A stretch of 64,000 bases of DNA. It comes from UBA5614 sp963667535. Its GTDB lineage: Bacteria; Cloacimonadota; Cloacimonadia; Cloacimonadales; Cloacimonadaceae. The stretch spans positions 2,294,001-2,358,000 of the forward strand of contig CAXXDU010000002.1 in the NCBI GenBank assembly GCA_963667535.2, read 5' to 3'. Below the pieces are notes generated by a model. That model searched no databases and was not told the origin of the DNA. It saw only the letters and a list, made by a program, of their open reading frames with translations. Positions 35,624 to 45,011 of the stretch are shown here, piece by piece. The translations under genes and the position numbers were made by a program. Every line of letters starts with the position of its first letter. Positions within the stretch are counted from its first letter, which is position 1.

Positions 35624-36256
35624 TTGCTTAGATATAAACTCTTTAGCCTGCTACCGCAATTTGAGACCAATACCTGGTTACTATGGGATGAGGACTCTAA
35701 ACAGGCAATTCTGATCGACCCCTCCGCACCATCTGAAAAGTTGCGTGACTTTATCAATGATAACAAACTGAGTTTGAAATTAATAATAAATACTCACGGC
35801 CATGCTGACCACATCGGTGGCGATGCTTTTTTTAAATCTCACTTCCATTCTAAGGTAGTCATCCATTCTGCTGATGCTGATATGCTGATTAGTTCAAAAT
35901 TGAACCTCAGCGCATATATGGAGTATGATCTGGCTATGCCTGCTGCTGATAGTATTCTATCTGATGGAGATAAACTAGAATTAGGAAGCCACATCATCAA
36001 TGTTATTCATACTCCGGGACACACACCCGGAGGTATTTGTCTATACTCTGAAAACTTGTTGTTTAGTGGTGATACTCTTTTTCAGCATGATATTGGCAGA
36101 ACTGACTTACCGGGTGGCTGCTATGAGGATGAGATTAGCTCTGTTAAACACAAGCTCTTCACGCTTCCTGAAAACACAATGGTATTTCCCGGACATGGAC
36201 CTTCATCAACTATCAAAGACGAGATTTTACATAATCCTTATCTGAAAGGAATATGA
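35624..36256 (+). CDS. Metallo-beta-lactamase-fold hydrolase (glyoxalase II-like)
   Basis: 210 aa. It carries the metal motif THGHADHIGGD near residue 57, then HTPGHTPGG, FSGDTLFQHDIGRTDL and FPGHGPSS, which supply the remaining His and Asp ligands. The family hydrolyses thioesters such as S-lactoylglutathione or bacillithiol adducts, or acts on persulfides. The start is TTG at 35624 with AAGGAG 7 bases before. It lies 3 bases after the PP-loop gene and 1 base before guaA, so all three are one operon. Confidence 0.92.
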   Translation: MLRYKLFSLLPQFETNTWLLWDEDSKQAILIDPSAPSEKLRDFINDNKLSLKLIINTHGHADHIGGDAFFKSHFHSKVVIHSADADMLISSKLNLSAYMEYDLAMPAADSILSDGDKLELGSHIINVIHTPGHTPGGICLYSENLLFSGDTLFQHDIGRTDLPGGCYEDEISSVKHKLFTLPENTMVFPGHGPSSTIKDEILHNPYLKGI

Positions 36257-36257
36257 T

Positions 36258-37793
36258 ATGCATGATTTGGTTTTAATTCTGGATTTTGGTTCTCAATATA
36301 CACAGCTAATAGCCAGAATGGTACGTTCTCTAAATATTTACTGTGAGATAGTACCCTTCTCTATAACAGCTGAATTGATCAAGATTAAAGACCCGAAAGC
36401 AATTATTTTGTCAGGCAGTCCGGCCAGTGTTAATAATGTTGATGCTCCCATGCCAAACGACGCTATCTGGCAACTGAACATCCCGATTCTGGGTATCTGC
36501 TACGGTATGCAATTGATAGTTTATAATTTTGGTGGTAAAGTATCCAAAGCAGAAAAGAAAGAATACGGACGAGCTGAAATTGTCATTGAAAACACTGCAG
36601 GTTTGTTTCAGAGCTTGCATGATAAGGAACAGGTATGGATGAGCCATGGTGATGAAGCAGTGCTTTTACCAGATTGCTTCCAGAGGCTTGCCTATTCTGA
36701 TAATTCCGGATACGCTGCTATTAAGCATAAATTGAAGCCGATTTTTGCATTACAGTTTCATCCGGAAGTAGTGCACACTCCTAACGGTAGTAAAATAATT
36801 GAAAACTTTCTTCTAAATATTGCTAAGTTAAAAGCAGACTGGACTCCTAATTCATTTATCGGAGAATCAATTAACAAGATTCAAAACACTGTTAAAGATA
36901 AGCATGTAATTTTGGGGTTAAGCGGAGGTGTTGATTCATCAGTGGCAGCAGCATTACTATACCGTGCAATCGGAAACCAGCTAATCTCTATATTTGTTGA
37001 TACAGGTCTTTTGAGAAAAGATGAAGCAAATAAAGTAACAGAGCTATTTGCAGCTATTGATGGGTTTAAATTTGAAATAGTCGATGCCGGGAATCTTTTT
37101 CTGGATAGACTTAAAGGGATAACAGACCCGGAACAGAAACGCAAGATTATTGGTTCTACATTTATTGAAGTCTTTGAACAAGTTGCTGCCAGGTATCCTG
37201 ATGCCGAGTTTTTGGCTCAAGGCACTCTCTATCCTGATGTAATTGAAAGTGTTTCTTTCAAAGGACCTTCTGTTACCATCAAGTCTCATCATAATGTAGG
37301 CGGCTTGCCGGAAAAGATGAAAATGAAGCTTGTTGAGCCACTAAGGGAATTATTCAAGGACGAAGTGCGGCTTGTAGGTAAAACTCTCGGACTACCTGAT
37401 AAAGTAATAAGCCGTCATCCTTTCCCTGGTCCGGGTTTGGCTGTACGAATAATTAGTGATATCACACCCGATAAAGTAAAACTACTGCAAGAGATTGATA
37501 ATATTTTTATAGATGAATTATATGCCTGGGACTTATATAACAGCACATGGCAGGCTTTTGCTGTTCTGCTTCCTATTCAAAGTGTAGGTGTGATGGGCGA
37601 TGAAAGAACTTATGAAAATGTTTGTGCTTTGCGTGCTGTAAACAGTTCTGACGGTATGACAGCCGACTGGACAGAGTTTCCCTATGCCTTTCTAAAAAAG
37701 GTATCAAACCGGATTATTAATGAAGTTCCCGGAGTTAACAGAGTGGTTTATGATATTAGTTCAAAACCACCGGCAACGATTGAATGGGAATGA
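36258..37793 (+). CDS. guaA: GMP synthase, glutamine-hydrolysing
   Basis: 511 aa, the normal length. It converts XMP to GMP. The glutaminase domain has the nucleophile Cys81 in GICYGMQL and the His-Glu pair in LQFHPEV. The ATP-pyrophosphatase domain has LGLSGGVDSSVAAALL. The C-terminal dimerisation domain ends in the family signature KPPATIEWE. It is the third gene of an operon with the MBL hydrolase and the PP-loop protein. Confidence 0.98.
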   Translation: MHDLVLILDFGSQYTQLIARMVRSLNIYCEIVPFSITAELIKIKDPKAIILSGSPASVNNVDAPMPNDAIWQLNIPILGICYGMQLIVYNFGGKVSKAEKKEYGRAEIVIENTAGLFQSLHDKEQVWMSHGDEAVLLPDCFQRLAYSDNSGYAAIKHKLKPIFALQFHPEVVHTPNGSKIIENFLLNIAKLKADWTPNSFIGESINKIQNTVKDKHVILGLSGGVDSSVAAALLYRAIGNQLISIFVDTGLLRKDEANKVTELFAAIDGFKFEIVDAGNLFLDRLKGITDPEQKRKIIGSTFIEVFEQVAARYPDAEFLAQGTLYPDVIESVSFKGPSVTIKSHHNVGGLPEKMKMKLVEPLRELFKDEVRLVGKTLGLPDKVISRHPFPGPGLAVRIISDITPDKVKLLQEIDNIFIDELYAWDLYNSTWQAFAVLLPIQSVGVMGDERTYENVCALRAVNSSDGMTADWTEFPYAFLKKVSNRIINEVPGVNRVVYDISSKPPATIEWE

Positions 37794-37848
37794 TGAAATG
37801 TTTTATCCTTGACAATAAAGCATGAGTAAAGATTTTGGAAAACGTCTT

Positions 37849-37924
37849 GGCGGGATAGCTCAGCCGGTAGAGCAGAGGCCTGAAAAGCCTTGTGTCCCCA
37901 GTTCGATTCTGGGTCCTGCCACCA
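37849..37924 (+). tRNA. tRNA-Phe (anticodon GAA)
   Basis: The acceptor GGCGGGA pairs with TCCTGCC (one G-U). The anticodon stem GAGGC/GCCTT encloses the loop CTGAAAA, giving anticodon GAA. The T-arm is CCCAG-TTCGATT-CTGGG and CCA is encoded. TTGACA at 37809-37814 is a likely -35; the -10 is unclear. Confidence 0.96.
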
Positions 37925-37934
37925 CAAATTCGAA

Positions 37935-37956
37935 GGCGCTGACCCAGCGCCTTTTT
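37935..37956 (+). terminator. Rho-independent terminator after tRNA-Phe
   Basis: The stem GGCGCTG / CAGCGCC with loop ACC is followed by five T, 10 bases after the tRNA and 6 bases before the next coding start. Confidence 0.93.
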
Positions 37957-37961
37957 ATTTT

Positions 37962-39500
37962 ATGAAGTATATACTAAAGAACCTCTGCATCCCTGTTCTG
38001 CATGAACAACAAATACCATCTGCTATACAATCATTTTTACAGATTAGTTTTGATTCAATTCAGAGCTGGAAAATTATCCGAAGAGCTTTGGATACAAGAA
38101 AGAAGAATTACCCGGTTTTTGTTTATACTCTGGAAATCGATATAGCCTCTTCAGATATCAAACATCCTAATCTCAATCTTTATCAAAAACCTGCTGAGGA
38201 TATCACCCCAAAAACAAAACTGAGAGATATCAATCCTGTTATCATAGGTATGGGTCCGGCAGGTCTTTTTTGTGCTCTGGCAATGGTAGAAAGTGGATTG
38301 AAACCGATATTATATGAAAGAGGCGACAAACTTGAAAGAAGAGCGACGGCAGTGAACAAATTCTGGGAACAAGGCAATCTGGATACTGAAAGCAATGTTC
38401 AATTCGGAGAAGGAGGTGCCGGAGCGTTTTCTGATGGTAAGCTTACTTCACGTTCAAGTAGCTTGGCTTCCCAGATAGTTTATGATTACCTGATAAATTT
38501 TGGGGCTGAAGAATCAATCAGATGGGAAGCTCTGCCCCATCTTGGTACTGAGACTATTCGAATGGTTGTTCACAATATCAGAGAATATCTGATTGAAAAA
38601 GGTTGTGTTTTTAACTATAGGAGCAAATTCAATGAAATTATGGTATCACAAAACCATGTTGAAAAAATTAAAATCAATGCAGATGGATTTAAGCCTGAAA
38701 TAGTAATTCTGTCTATTGGTAATGCTGCTCGAGATACATATCGCATGCTAAACGCCAATGGCATAATATTGGAACCCAAACCTTTCGCTCTGGGCTTCAG
38801 GATTTCCCACCCGCAGGCTTGGATTAATAAATCTGTCTATGGCAGTGAAAAATGGGTTGATGCATTAGGAGCAGCTTCATACAGATATACAGCTTCTTTA
38901 GCCGGAAAGGGAACTTATACTTTTTGTATGTGCCCCGGTGGTTACATTATTGCTGCTTCTAGTGAAGAAAAAACATGCGTAACAAATGGTATGAGTTATT
39001 CAAAGAGAAATCACAATTTTGGAAATAGTGCTATTGTCTCCCAGGTTGACGCCACGGACTATGGTTCGGGTCTTTGGGATGGCATGATACTGCAAACACA
39101 AATAGAACATAAAGCCTTCATTAACAAATATGCTGCTCCAGCTCAAAAAGCTCCTGACTATCTCAGTTCAGCGCTAACTGAGCATATAGTAAATACAGAT
39201 TTGTTTCCGGACTTACAATCTTTCCAAATTTCTGAGTTATTTTATCCCCAAATAGATTATGCCCTTAAAAAAGGATTAAAACACTTTGACCAAATTATGC
39301 CTGGTTTTATCAGACATGGAGTAATTATAGCACCAGAAACCAGAACATCCTCTCCCATTCGTATTGTCAGGGATAAAGAGCATGGTAATTGTATAGATAT
39401 ACATAACCTTTATGCTGTTGGTGAAGGATCAGGCTATTCCGGAGGCATTATCAGCAGCGCAACAGATGGGTATCAATTGGGCTCGAGATTCCATTATTAG
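37962..39500 (+). CDS. FAD-dependent oxidoreductase (COG2509-type)
   Basis: 512 aa. The start at 37962 (MKYILKNLCIP) is used because the longer open frame from 37890 runs through tRNA-Phe. Residues 1-75 form a small alpha/beta domain. The FAD site is VIIGMGPAGLFCALAMVESG near 88, followed by YERGDKLERRA. The segment FGEGGAGAFSDGKLTSR is the hallmark of this uncharacterised FAD-dependent dehydrogenase family. The substrate is unknown. No ribosome binding site is visible, since the terminator stem lies just upstream. Confidence 0.88.
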   Translation: MKYILKNLCIPVLHEQQIPSAIQSFLQISFDSIQSWKIIRRALDTRKKNYPVFVYTLEIDIASSDIKHPNLNLYQKPAEDITPKTKLRDINPVIIGMGPAGLFCALAMVESGLKPILYERGDKLERRATAVNKFWEQGNLDTESNVQFGEGGAGAFSDGKLTSRSSSLASQIVYDYLINFGAEESIRWEALPHLGTETIRMVVHNIREYLIEKGCVFNYRSKFNEIMVSQNHVEKIKINADGFKPEIVILSIGNAARDTYRMLNANGIILEPKPFALGFRISHPQAWINKSVYGSEKWVDALGAASYRYTASLAGKGTYTFCMCPGGYIIAASSEEKTCVTNGMSYSKRNHNFGNSAIVSQVDATDYGSGLWDGMILQTQIEHKAFINKYAAPAQKAPDYLSSALTEHIVNTDLFPDLQSFQISELFYPQIDYALKKGLKHFDQIMPGFIRHGVIIAPETRTSSPIRIVRDKEHGNCIDIHNLYAVGEGSGYSGGIISSATDGYQLGSRFHY

Positions 39501-39511
39501 TTTTTTTTAAT

Positions 39512-39540
39512 TTGACATTATACTATTCTCAATTTAATTT
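39512..39540 (+). promoter_or_regulatory. Sigma-70-like promoter
   Basis: TTGACA at 39512-39517 and TAATTT at 39535-39540 with a 17-base spacer lie upstream of the CheY-like gene. Confidence 0.6.
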
Positions 39541-39567
39541 GATTTACCATGTTAATAGAAGGATTTG

Positions 39568-39945
39568 ATGATAAAATTACTAGTTATTGAAGATGATAAC
39601 AGCTTTCGTAATGTATTAGTTCAGATGCTGGAAAAAGCCGGTTTTGATGTAGCTCAGGCTGAAAACGGTAATCAGGCTATAAGACTTTGCGAAGAACTAA
39701 AACCTGATTTGGTTATTACAGATATTATCATGCCTGATAAAGAAGGATTGGAAACAATTCAAGAACTTCTGGGTATTTGTCCTGATTTAAAAATCATTGC
39801 CATGTCAGGTGGTGGCAGATTCGGGCCTAACAGTTATCTTCCCCTGGCAGCGAAACTTGGTGCAAAAAAAACACTTCAAAAACCATTCATGCGTGAAGAA
39901 TTACTGGCTGCAATTTCTGAAGTACTTAATAATACTAATAGTTAA
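39568..39945 (+). CDS. Single-domain response regulator (CheY-like)
   Basis: 125 aa. A receiver domain only. It has the acidic pair in VIEDDN, the phospho-acceptor Asp in DLVITDIIMPDKEG (~residue 53), a Ser in AMSGG and the Lys in LQKPF. There is no output domain, so it must act by protein contact or in a phosphorelay. No histidine kinase lies nearby. ATG at 39568 is preferred over the TTG one codon earlier; AGAAGGA precedes it. Confidence 0.92.
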   Translation: MIKLLVIEDDNSFRNVLVQMLEKAGFDVAQAENGNQAIRLCEELKPDLVITDIIMPDKEGLETIQELLGICPDLKIIAMSGGGRFGPNSYLPLAAKLGAKKTLQKPFMREELLAAISEVLNNTNS

Positions 39946-40252
39946 ATTATTTATTAGCCTACCTCGAATTTCACTTTTCCAATGAAGACCACTTTTTTCA
40001 TTATATATATAGCTTCAATTGCAGCATCCAAGTTCGAACATGTTGAAGCAATTCTTGTCTAATTATACGTGTTTATAGGAATTCCAGTCATATTCATATA
40101 CTTAATGGTCAATAGTCAATATAATTCAAGCTAGGACTGATAAAAATATCTTGCCAAGAATTTATGCCGGATTATTATGTAGAACATGTCTGATATACTT
40201 TTCCTCAAATGGATTAGATTGTTTAAGACAAATATTTAAATATGAGGTATTT
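39946..40252. other. Intergenic spacer
   Basis: AT-rich. A weak inverted repeat GCTTCAA...TTGAAGC lies near 40013-40050. Otherwise I see nothing beyond the GAGG ribosome binding site of the next gene. Confidence 0.4.
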
Positions 40253-40765
40253 ATGAAAGCCATTACACGTATCATTGCTTTATTAGTAGTTGTAATATTA
40301 CTAGTGAATGTCGCTGGGTGCTATGGAAGCTTTGCACTTACAAAGAAACTTTATAATTGGAACGGGACTGTTGGAGACAAATGGATGAATTCTGTTGTGA
40401 TGTGGGTGTTAATGTGGTTACCCGTTTACAACGCAGCCGGTTTTATTGATTTAGTAATATTAAACACAGTAGAATTCTGGACAGGTACAAATCCAATGAC
40501 TATGAATGCCGGAGAGCAGAATATCAAGTATGCCTCGAACGATGGAAAAACTTACAAAATCACTATGTCCAAAAACAATCTGAATATAACTGAAACTGCC
40601 GGTCCCGATAAAGGCAAAACAGTTACACTAGCCTATTCTCCTGAAGATAGTAATTGGACAATGAATGATGGTAAGACTGAATCAATTATAGCCTCCCTAA
40701 ATAGTGGCAAATTGAACCTTATCTCTCCAAGTGGTGATACAAAGAGCGTGGTGATTTCCAGATAG
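40253..40765 (+). CDS. DUF3332-family lipoprotein-like membrane protein
   Basis: 170 aa. The start at 40253 (MKAITRIIALLVVVILLVNVAGCYGSF) follows a GAGG; the open frame upstream to 40151 has no support. The N-terminus is a lipoprotein-type signal with Cys at VAGC. KKLYNWNGTVGDKWMNSVVMWVLMWLPVYNAAGFIDLVILNTVEFWTG is characteristic of DUF3332. The C-terminal ~80 residues form a beta-sheet domain. Function unknown. Confidence 0.85.
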   Translation: MKAITRIIALLVVVILLVNVAGCYGSFALTKKLYNWNGTVGDKWMNSVVMWVLMWLPVYNAAGFIDLVILNTVEFWTGTNPMTMNAGEQNIKYASNDGKTYKITMSKNNLNITETAGPDKGKTVTLAYSPEDSNWTMNDGKTESIIASLNSGKLNLISPSGDTKSVVISR

Positions 40766-40779
40766 TTTTTGGGGTATTA

Positions 40780-41007
40780 ATGATCGATAAAGAAAAAGTC
40801 AATGAAGTTTTGGGTAAGATCCGTCCATCTATACAAGCTGATGGTGGCGATGTAGAGCTAATAGATATTAGAGAAGATAACGTTATTGTTGTTCGGCTAA
40901 AAGGAGCCTGCGGCAGTTGTCCGATGGCAACTTTAACTCTAAAAGCCGGCATTGAGCGTATACTTAAAGAAGAAATTGCTGAAGTTAAAGAAGTTATCGC
41001 AGGATAA
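40780..41007 (+). CDS. NifU-like iron-sulfur carrier domain protein
   Basis: 75 aa. It contains only the C-terminal NifU/Nfu domain: IRPSIQADGGDVELIDI and the cluster-binding CGSCPMATLTLKAGIE (CxxC). Such proteins carry or deliver an Fe-S cluster. There is no SufU or IscS gene beside it. It starts 14 bases after the DUF3332 gene and ends in a strong terminator. Confidence 0.94.
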   Translation: MIDKEKVNEVLGKIRPSIQADGGDVELIDIREDNVIVVRLKGACGSCPMATLTLKAGIERILKEEIAEVKEVIAG

Positions 41008-41022
41008 CTATTTTATACTTAT

Positions 41023-41055
41023 GATAGGGTGGTTTGATGACCACCCTATCTTTTT
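41023..41055 (+). terminator. Rho-independent terminator
   Basis: The stem GATAGGGTGGT / ACCACCCTATC with a 6-base loop is followed by five T, 15 bases after the NifU-like gene. Confidence 0.95.
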
Positions 41056-41076
41056 ATATCGAAAGGGTGTATAGAT

Positions 41077-42168
41077 ATGGATTATCATGTAGATGAAAAT
41101 GCAAAGATACTGGTTGTTGATGATGACCAATCAATGTTAGACATGATCGGCTCAGCATTAACGAGCAGAGGAAAATACAATGTAACCCTTGTACCTGATT
41201 CGGAAATGGCATTACAGGCCCTTTCCTCTGATACATTTGATGCTGTAATATCCGATATAAATTTACCCGGTATGGATGGCTTGGATTTACTATCACGAAT
41301 CAACCTTATCGATTCAAAGCTACCGGTTATTCTAATTACAGGATTTGCAGATGTTAAGACCATGCAAGCTGCTATTAAGTTAGGTGTATATGATTTTTTA
41401 AGAAAACCATTCAGCCTCAGTGAATTGCAGATATCGATTAAGCAGGCCATTCAGAAACGACATTTACTCATGCAAAATGAAGAATATACTGAACATCTTG
41501 AATTGTTGGTTCAAAAAAAGGCAAAAGAGCTTTTTAACGCTAATCGTCTTTTGGAAATGAACTTTATTCGAACTGTTTTAGCTATGATTAACGCGCTTGA
41601 AGCAAGTGATATATATACAAAAGGACATTCAGAACGCGTTACAAATATAAGTTTGTTGATTGGTCAAACTATGAATTTTTCTCCGGATGAGTTAAAAACT
41701 CTGCGAACAGGCGCAATTTTTCATGATTTAGGTAAAATTGGCATTTACCAGGCTCTACTCAATAAACCAGCTACACTCTCTATTGAAGAATTGAATATGA
41801 TCAGACAACATCCTTTAATCGGAGAGAAGATTATTAAACCTATAGCACTGAACAAAGATATTTCCAATATAGTTGTGCAGCATCACGAACGTTTTGACGG
41901 CACTGGCTATCCATTAGGCTTAAAAAGCCACGATATATCAATTATGGCGAAGATTGTTACCATCGCTGACTCCTATGATGCAATGACAAGCAGCCGAAGT
42001 TACAGGGATGTTGTTTCACACGCACAAGCATATCAGGAAATTATTAATTGTTCAGGTACACAATTCGACCCTGTAGTTGTTGAATATTTTTGCAAAGCAG
42101 CTCAAAAGCAAGATTTTCAATTATTGACTACACCAACTTTAGATTCTATTTTAACTTTGGATTTGTAG
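41077..42168 (+). CDS. Response regulator with HD-GYP domain
   Basis: 363 aa. The receiver domain (1-125) has VVDDDQ, the phospho-acceptor in AVISDINLPGMDG, and LRKPF. A coiled coil links it (~130-160). The HD-GYP domain has HSERVTNIS, HDLGKIG near 216 and HHERFDGTGYPLGL near 270, with the metal-binding His/Asp and the GYP motif intact. It should hydrolyse cyclic di-GMP, or cyclic GAMP in some relatives, upon phosphorylation. The RpfG family has the same layout. An AAAGGGTG lies upstream. Confidence 0.94.
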   Translation: MDYHVDENAKILVVDDDQSMLDMIGSALTSRGKYNVTLVPDSEMALQALSSDTFDAVISDINLPGMDGLDLLSRINLIDSKLPVILITGFADVKTMQAAIKLGVYDFLRKPFSLSELQISIKQAIQKRHLLMQNEEYTEHLELLVQKKAKELFNANRLLEMNFIRTVLAMINALEASDIYTKGHSERVTNISLLIGQTMNFSPDELKTLRTGAIFHDLGKIGIYQALLNKPATLSIEELNMIRQHPLIGEKIIKPIALNKDISNIVVQHHERFDGTGYPLGLKSHDISIMAKIVTIADSYDAMTSSRSYRDVVSHAQAYQEIINCSGTQFDPVVVEYFCKAAQKQDFQLLTTPTLDSILTLDL

Positions 42169-42176
42169 GTTATTTA

Positions 42177-42662
42177 TTGCATATTATATCAATAATTGTT
42201 GCTTGTGACAATAATGGACTTATAGGCAATTCAAATCATCTGCCCTGGCATATTAAAGAAGATTTACACCATTTCCGCGAAACAACTATGGGACATCCTA
42301 TTATCATGGGAAAAAAGACATGGCTTTCAATCGGTAAGCCACTTGATGGTCGTCTCAATATAATACTTACCCATGATTCTGATATCAAGATAGATGGATG
42401 TCTTGTATATAACAATATTGAGTCAATTTTATCTGATTTTCGAAACCAGGAGATATTCGTTATAGGTGGTGCCAGTATCTTCAAACTGTTTTTACCTGTT
42501 GTCAGCACAATCTACCTAACAAGAATTAATCACTCATTTATCGGAGATACATATTTCCCCGATGTTAATTGGTTAGAATGGAACATCGCCTCATATGAAA
42601 AGATAACAAGTGAGACAGGTTATCCAATATCGTTTGAAAAGTGGGATCGAAAGCAATACTAG
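42177..42662 (+). CDS. folA: Dihydrofolate reductase
   Basis: 161 aa, the normal length. It reduces dihydrofolate with NADPH. IISIIVACDNNGLIGNSNHLPWHIKEDLHHFRETTMG is the N-terminal signature with the substrate Asp/Glu region, and IFVIGGASIFKLFLP is the NADPH-binding GGA motif. The start is taken as TTG at 42177, which gives the standard N-terminus; the open frame from 42090 lies inside the HD-GYP gene. Its stop shares four bases (CTAG) with the stop of the convergent aldolase gene. No thyA is adjacent. Confidence 0.93.
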   Translation: MHIISIIVACDNNGLIGNSNHLPWHIKEDLHHFRETTMGHPIIMGKKTWLSIGKPLDGRLNIILTHDSDIKIDGCLVYNNIESILSDFRNQEIFVIGGASIFKLFLPVVSTIYLTRINHSFIGDTYFPDVNWLEWNIASYEKITSETGYPISFEKWDRKQY

Positions 42663-43450
42663 TTTGTTCGTAGATATACTGCAGCAGCCTTTGAAATAAC
42701 CTCTAAGTAATCAAATGCTTTAAGAACACTTTCTGCACTGATAATAACTCCATGCTTTTCCCAGATGATTACATTTGTATGTTGAATAGCAGTAACGGAT
42801 AAGTCAGCCAACTGTGCTGAACCAGGTATAGAAAATTCTGTAAAAGCAATTCCATTGGGAAAATATATGTTTAACTCAGGCAGGCAACTATACAATTCAT
42901 TCATCAAACCAATCGAGCCATTTGAATATTCGGAGTTACTGCTCAGCACTATCCAATCAGTCGGATGAGCATGCAATAAAACGCGTTCTTTCGGGCGTTC
43001 TTTAGATAGACATTTGTGCAAAGCCAGGTGAGTAATCCACTCAGAAGTTGGTCTTCGATTTGCAGGAATAATTTGAGTTTTTAATTGTTCATCTTTTATT
43101 AGTAGATTAGTTTCAATACCAATTAGTACAAAGTTAGCAAAACCTGATTTGATAAACTCTCTGTATCTTGAACCCGAGGCTGAAACAAGAAACCAGGTAT
43201 AATGATCACTAACATTATATTTAAATGAAAATATGTCAGGACATTCTTCCTGAATCCTCAGTAGTGTAGTTTTTGAAAAACTGTCAGGCATTCTGATAGA
43301 AACATTTCCAGCGTTAGCTTCTGCCCAACCTCTTTGCCAAATCAATCCACCGATTTCCACTAAATCCGACAGTTCCTGAGCAATTGAATCATCTGAGAGT
43401 AGAAGATTCCAGATTCTATTATCTAATTCGTATTTAGTAATATCGCACAT
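42659..43450 (-). CDS. Class II aldolase/adducin-family protein, RhaD-like
   Basis: 263 aa. WQRGWAEANAGNVSIRM near residue 40 and HAHPTDWIVLS resemble rhamnulose-1-phosphate aldolase, which splits rhamnulose-1-phosphate to DHAP and lactaldehyde. The zinc ligands are the two His in HAHP and one in WEKHGVI. No other rhamnose gene is seen, so the substrate could be another phosphorylated sugar. ATG at 43450 is preferred to the TTG two codons before. It is the last gene of a long minus-strand cluster, 16 bases after the ligase gene. Confidence 0.8.
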   Translation of the reverse strand: MCDITKYELDNRIWNLLLSDDSIAQELSDLVEIGGLIWQRGWAEANAGNVSIRMPDSFSKTTLLRIQEECPDIFSFKYNVSDHYTWFLVSASGSRYREFIKSGFANFVLIGIETNLLIKDEQLKTQIIPANRRPTSEWITHLALHKCLSKERPKERVLLHAHPTDWIVLSSNSEYSNGSIGLMNELYSCLPELNIYFPNGIAFTEFSIPGSAQLADLSVTAIQHTNVIIWEKHGVIISAESVLKAFDYLEVISKAAAVYLRTN

Positions 43451-43466
43451 TCTCAAAAGTTAAGGT

Positions 43467-44996
43467 TTACTTTTCGCCATTAGCTCGGTCACGGCACATC
43501 TTTTCCACTTCTCTGAAATTCACTTTGCCACTTGCCATCATTGGTATATTTTCAATAACATAAAATTGTTTAGGGATAGCTATTGAGGGAAGCTCTTTCT
43601 TGAGTTCTTTGAGAACCTTATGCATATCAAAATTTCCATTGGCAACTGCTGCGACTACATCCGCTCCTTTTGTAACATTGGGAACGTCAACAACACAACA
43701 AATTACTTCTTCAGGTAATAGTCTGCTAAGGATATCTTCAACTTTTACCAGAGACACCATTTCACCACCAACTTTAACAAACCGCTTTAATCTACCGCGA
43801 TGCCACAAAAATCCATCTTCATCCAGCAATCCAATGTCTCCGGTGTCATACCAGCCATCTCTTATTCTCAGTGATGTTTCTTCCAAATCACCTAAATAGC
43901 CAACCATAACGTTGTCACCTTTAACCAGTACTTTCCCTTCCTGATTCAAGCCTACATCCTTACCAGAATCGACATCTACTATCTTCACATGTACGTTGGG
44001 AATAACTTTACCGGTACTTCCCATTTTGTGAAATTCGGCAGTGTTAACAGAAATTACAGGGCTTGTTTCAGTTGCTCCATATCCCTCAAAAACTTTAATC
44101 CCATGTTTTTTAACAAAGCCATCGAAAACTTTATTAGGAAATTTATCAGCTCCAGAAAATGCGAATCTGATACTGCTGAAATCTCCAGGATCACTTCTTT
44201 GTAGATAACCGTAGTAAAATGATGGTGTCGCTGCCATAAGAGTGACTTTATATTCTTTGACAATGTTGCAGATTTCTTTATAATCAAGTGGATTAGGATA
44301 TGTTACCATACTACAACCAATCAGTATTGGCAGCCACAAATCAATTGTTAATCCGAATATGTGGAACAAAGGCAATTCTGATAAAAAGACATCGTTTTCA
44401 GTTATCTTTACTAACTGCTGTATATTGTCTACATTATGATTGATATTCTTGTGAGAAAGCTGAACTGCTTTGGGTTCTTTTTCGCTTCCACTCGTAAACA
44501 AGATAACAGAAATTTCGGAATCAGGTCCATCGCTTACAGTTCTTTTAAGTAGTGGATATGGTAGTTTTGATTGAACAGCAGCTTTTAACTTGTTCCAAAT
44601 TTTTACTTGCACCAGAATATCTTCAATCATAATCATATGGTCTATAGGTCTGATACTCAGTTTTTCCAGAAGCTTCCTGCTTGTGATAATTGTCTTGAAT
44701 CTGCATTTCTCTCTTGCGTATAAACAGTTTTCAATAGCTCCGGTGGCATAATTAATCATTACTGGGATTTTATTAGCCATTAATGTCCCCATGATAGACA
44801 ACATACACCCGGCAGTCGTTGGTAACATTATTCCTAAGTATTTACTTTTATATGACGACAGCTTATCACTAAGAATTAATGAAGCTATAAGCATCCTGTC
44901 ATAGGTATAATCTTTGCCTGTTGCTTTATCAATAACAGCTGTCTTTTTGCCAAACTGCTTAGCAACATGGATGAATCTTTGATGTAACTGTGCCAT
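43467..44996 (-). CDS. AMP-forming acyl-CoA/acyl-ACP synthetase
   Basis: 509 aa. An ANL-superfamily adenylating enzyme. The P-loop is ILFTSGSEKEPKAVQLSH, the adenine motif is GYGATETSPVIS, YDTGDIGLLDEDGF contains the hinge-side Asp, and the C-terminal catalytic Lys is in MASGKVNF. The overall look is close to the synthetase half of Aas (acylglycerophosphoethanolamine acyltransferase/acyl-ACP synthetase), so a fatty-acid substrate is likely. It lies 15 bases downstream of the membrane-protein module. Confidence 0.88.
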   Translation of the reverse strand: MAQLHQRFIHVAKQFGKKTAVIDKATGKDYTYDRMLIASLILSDKLSSYKSKYLGIMLPTTAGCMLSIMGTLMANKIPVMINYATGAIENCLYAREKCRFKTIITSRKLLEKLSIRPIDHMIMIEDILVQVKIWNKLKAAVQSKLPYPLLKRTVSDGPDSEISVILFTSGSEKEPKAVQLSHKNINHNVDNIQQLVKITENDVFLSELPLFHIFGLTIDLWLPILIGCSMVTYPNPLDYKEICNIVKEYKVTLMAATPSFYYGYLQRSDPGDFSSIRFAFSGADKFPNKVFDGFVKKHGIKVFEGYGATETSPVISVNTAEFHKMGSTGKVIPNVHVKIVDVDSGKDVGLNQEGKVLVKGDNVMVGYLGDLEETSLRIRDGWYDTGDIGLLDEDGFLWHRGRLKRFVKVGGEMVSLVKVEDILSRLLPEEVICCVVDVPNVTKGADVVAAVANGNFDMHKVLKELKKELPSIAIPKQFYVIENIPMMASGKVNFREVEKMCRDRANGEK

Positions 44997-45011
44997 TAAA
45001 CCTCCCTATAT

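Noticed and set aside
37890..37961. Extended N-terminus of the FAD oxidoreductase
   Set aside because: It would be encoded by tRNA-Phe and its terminator.
40151..40252. Extended start of the DUF3332 gene
   Set aside because: The lipoprotein signal begins at 40253 behind a ribosome binding site, and the extension would hide it.
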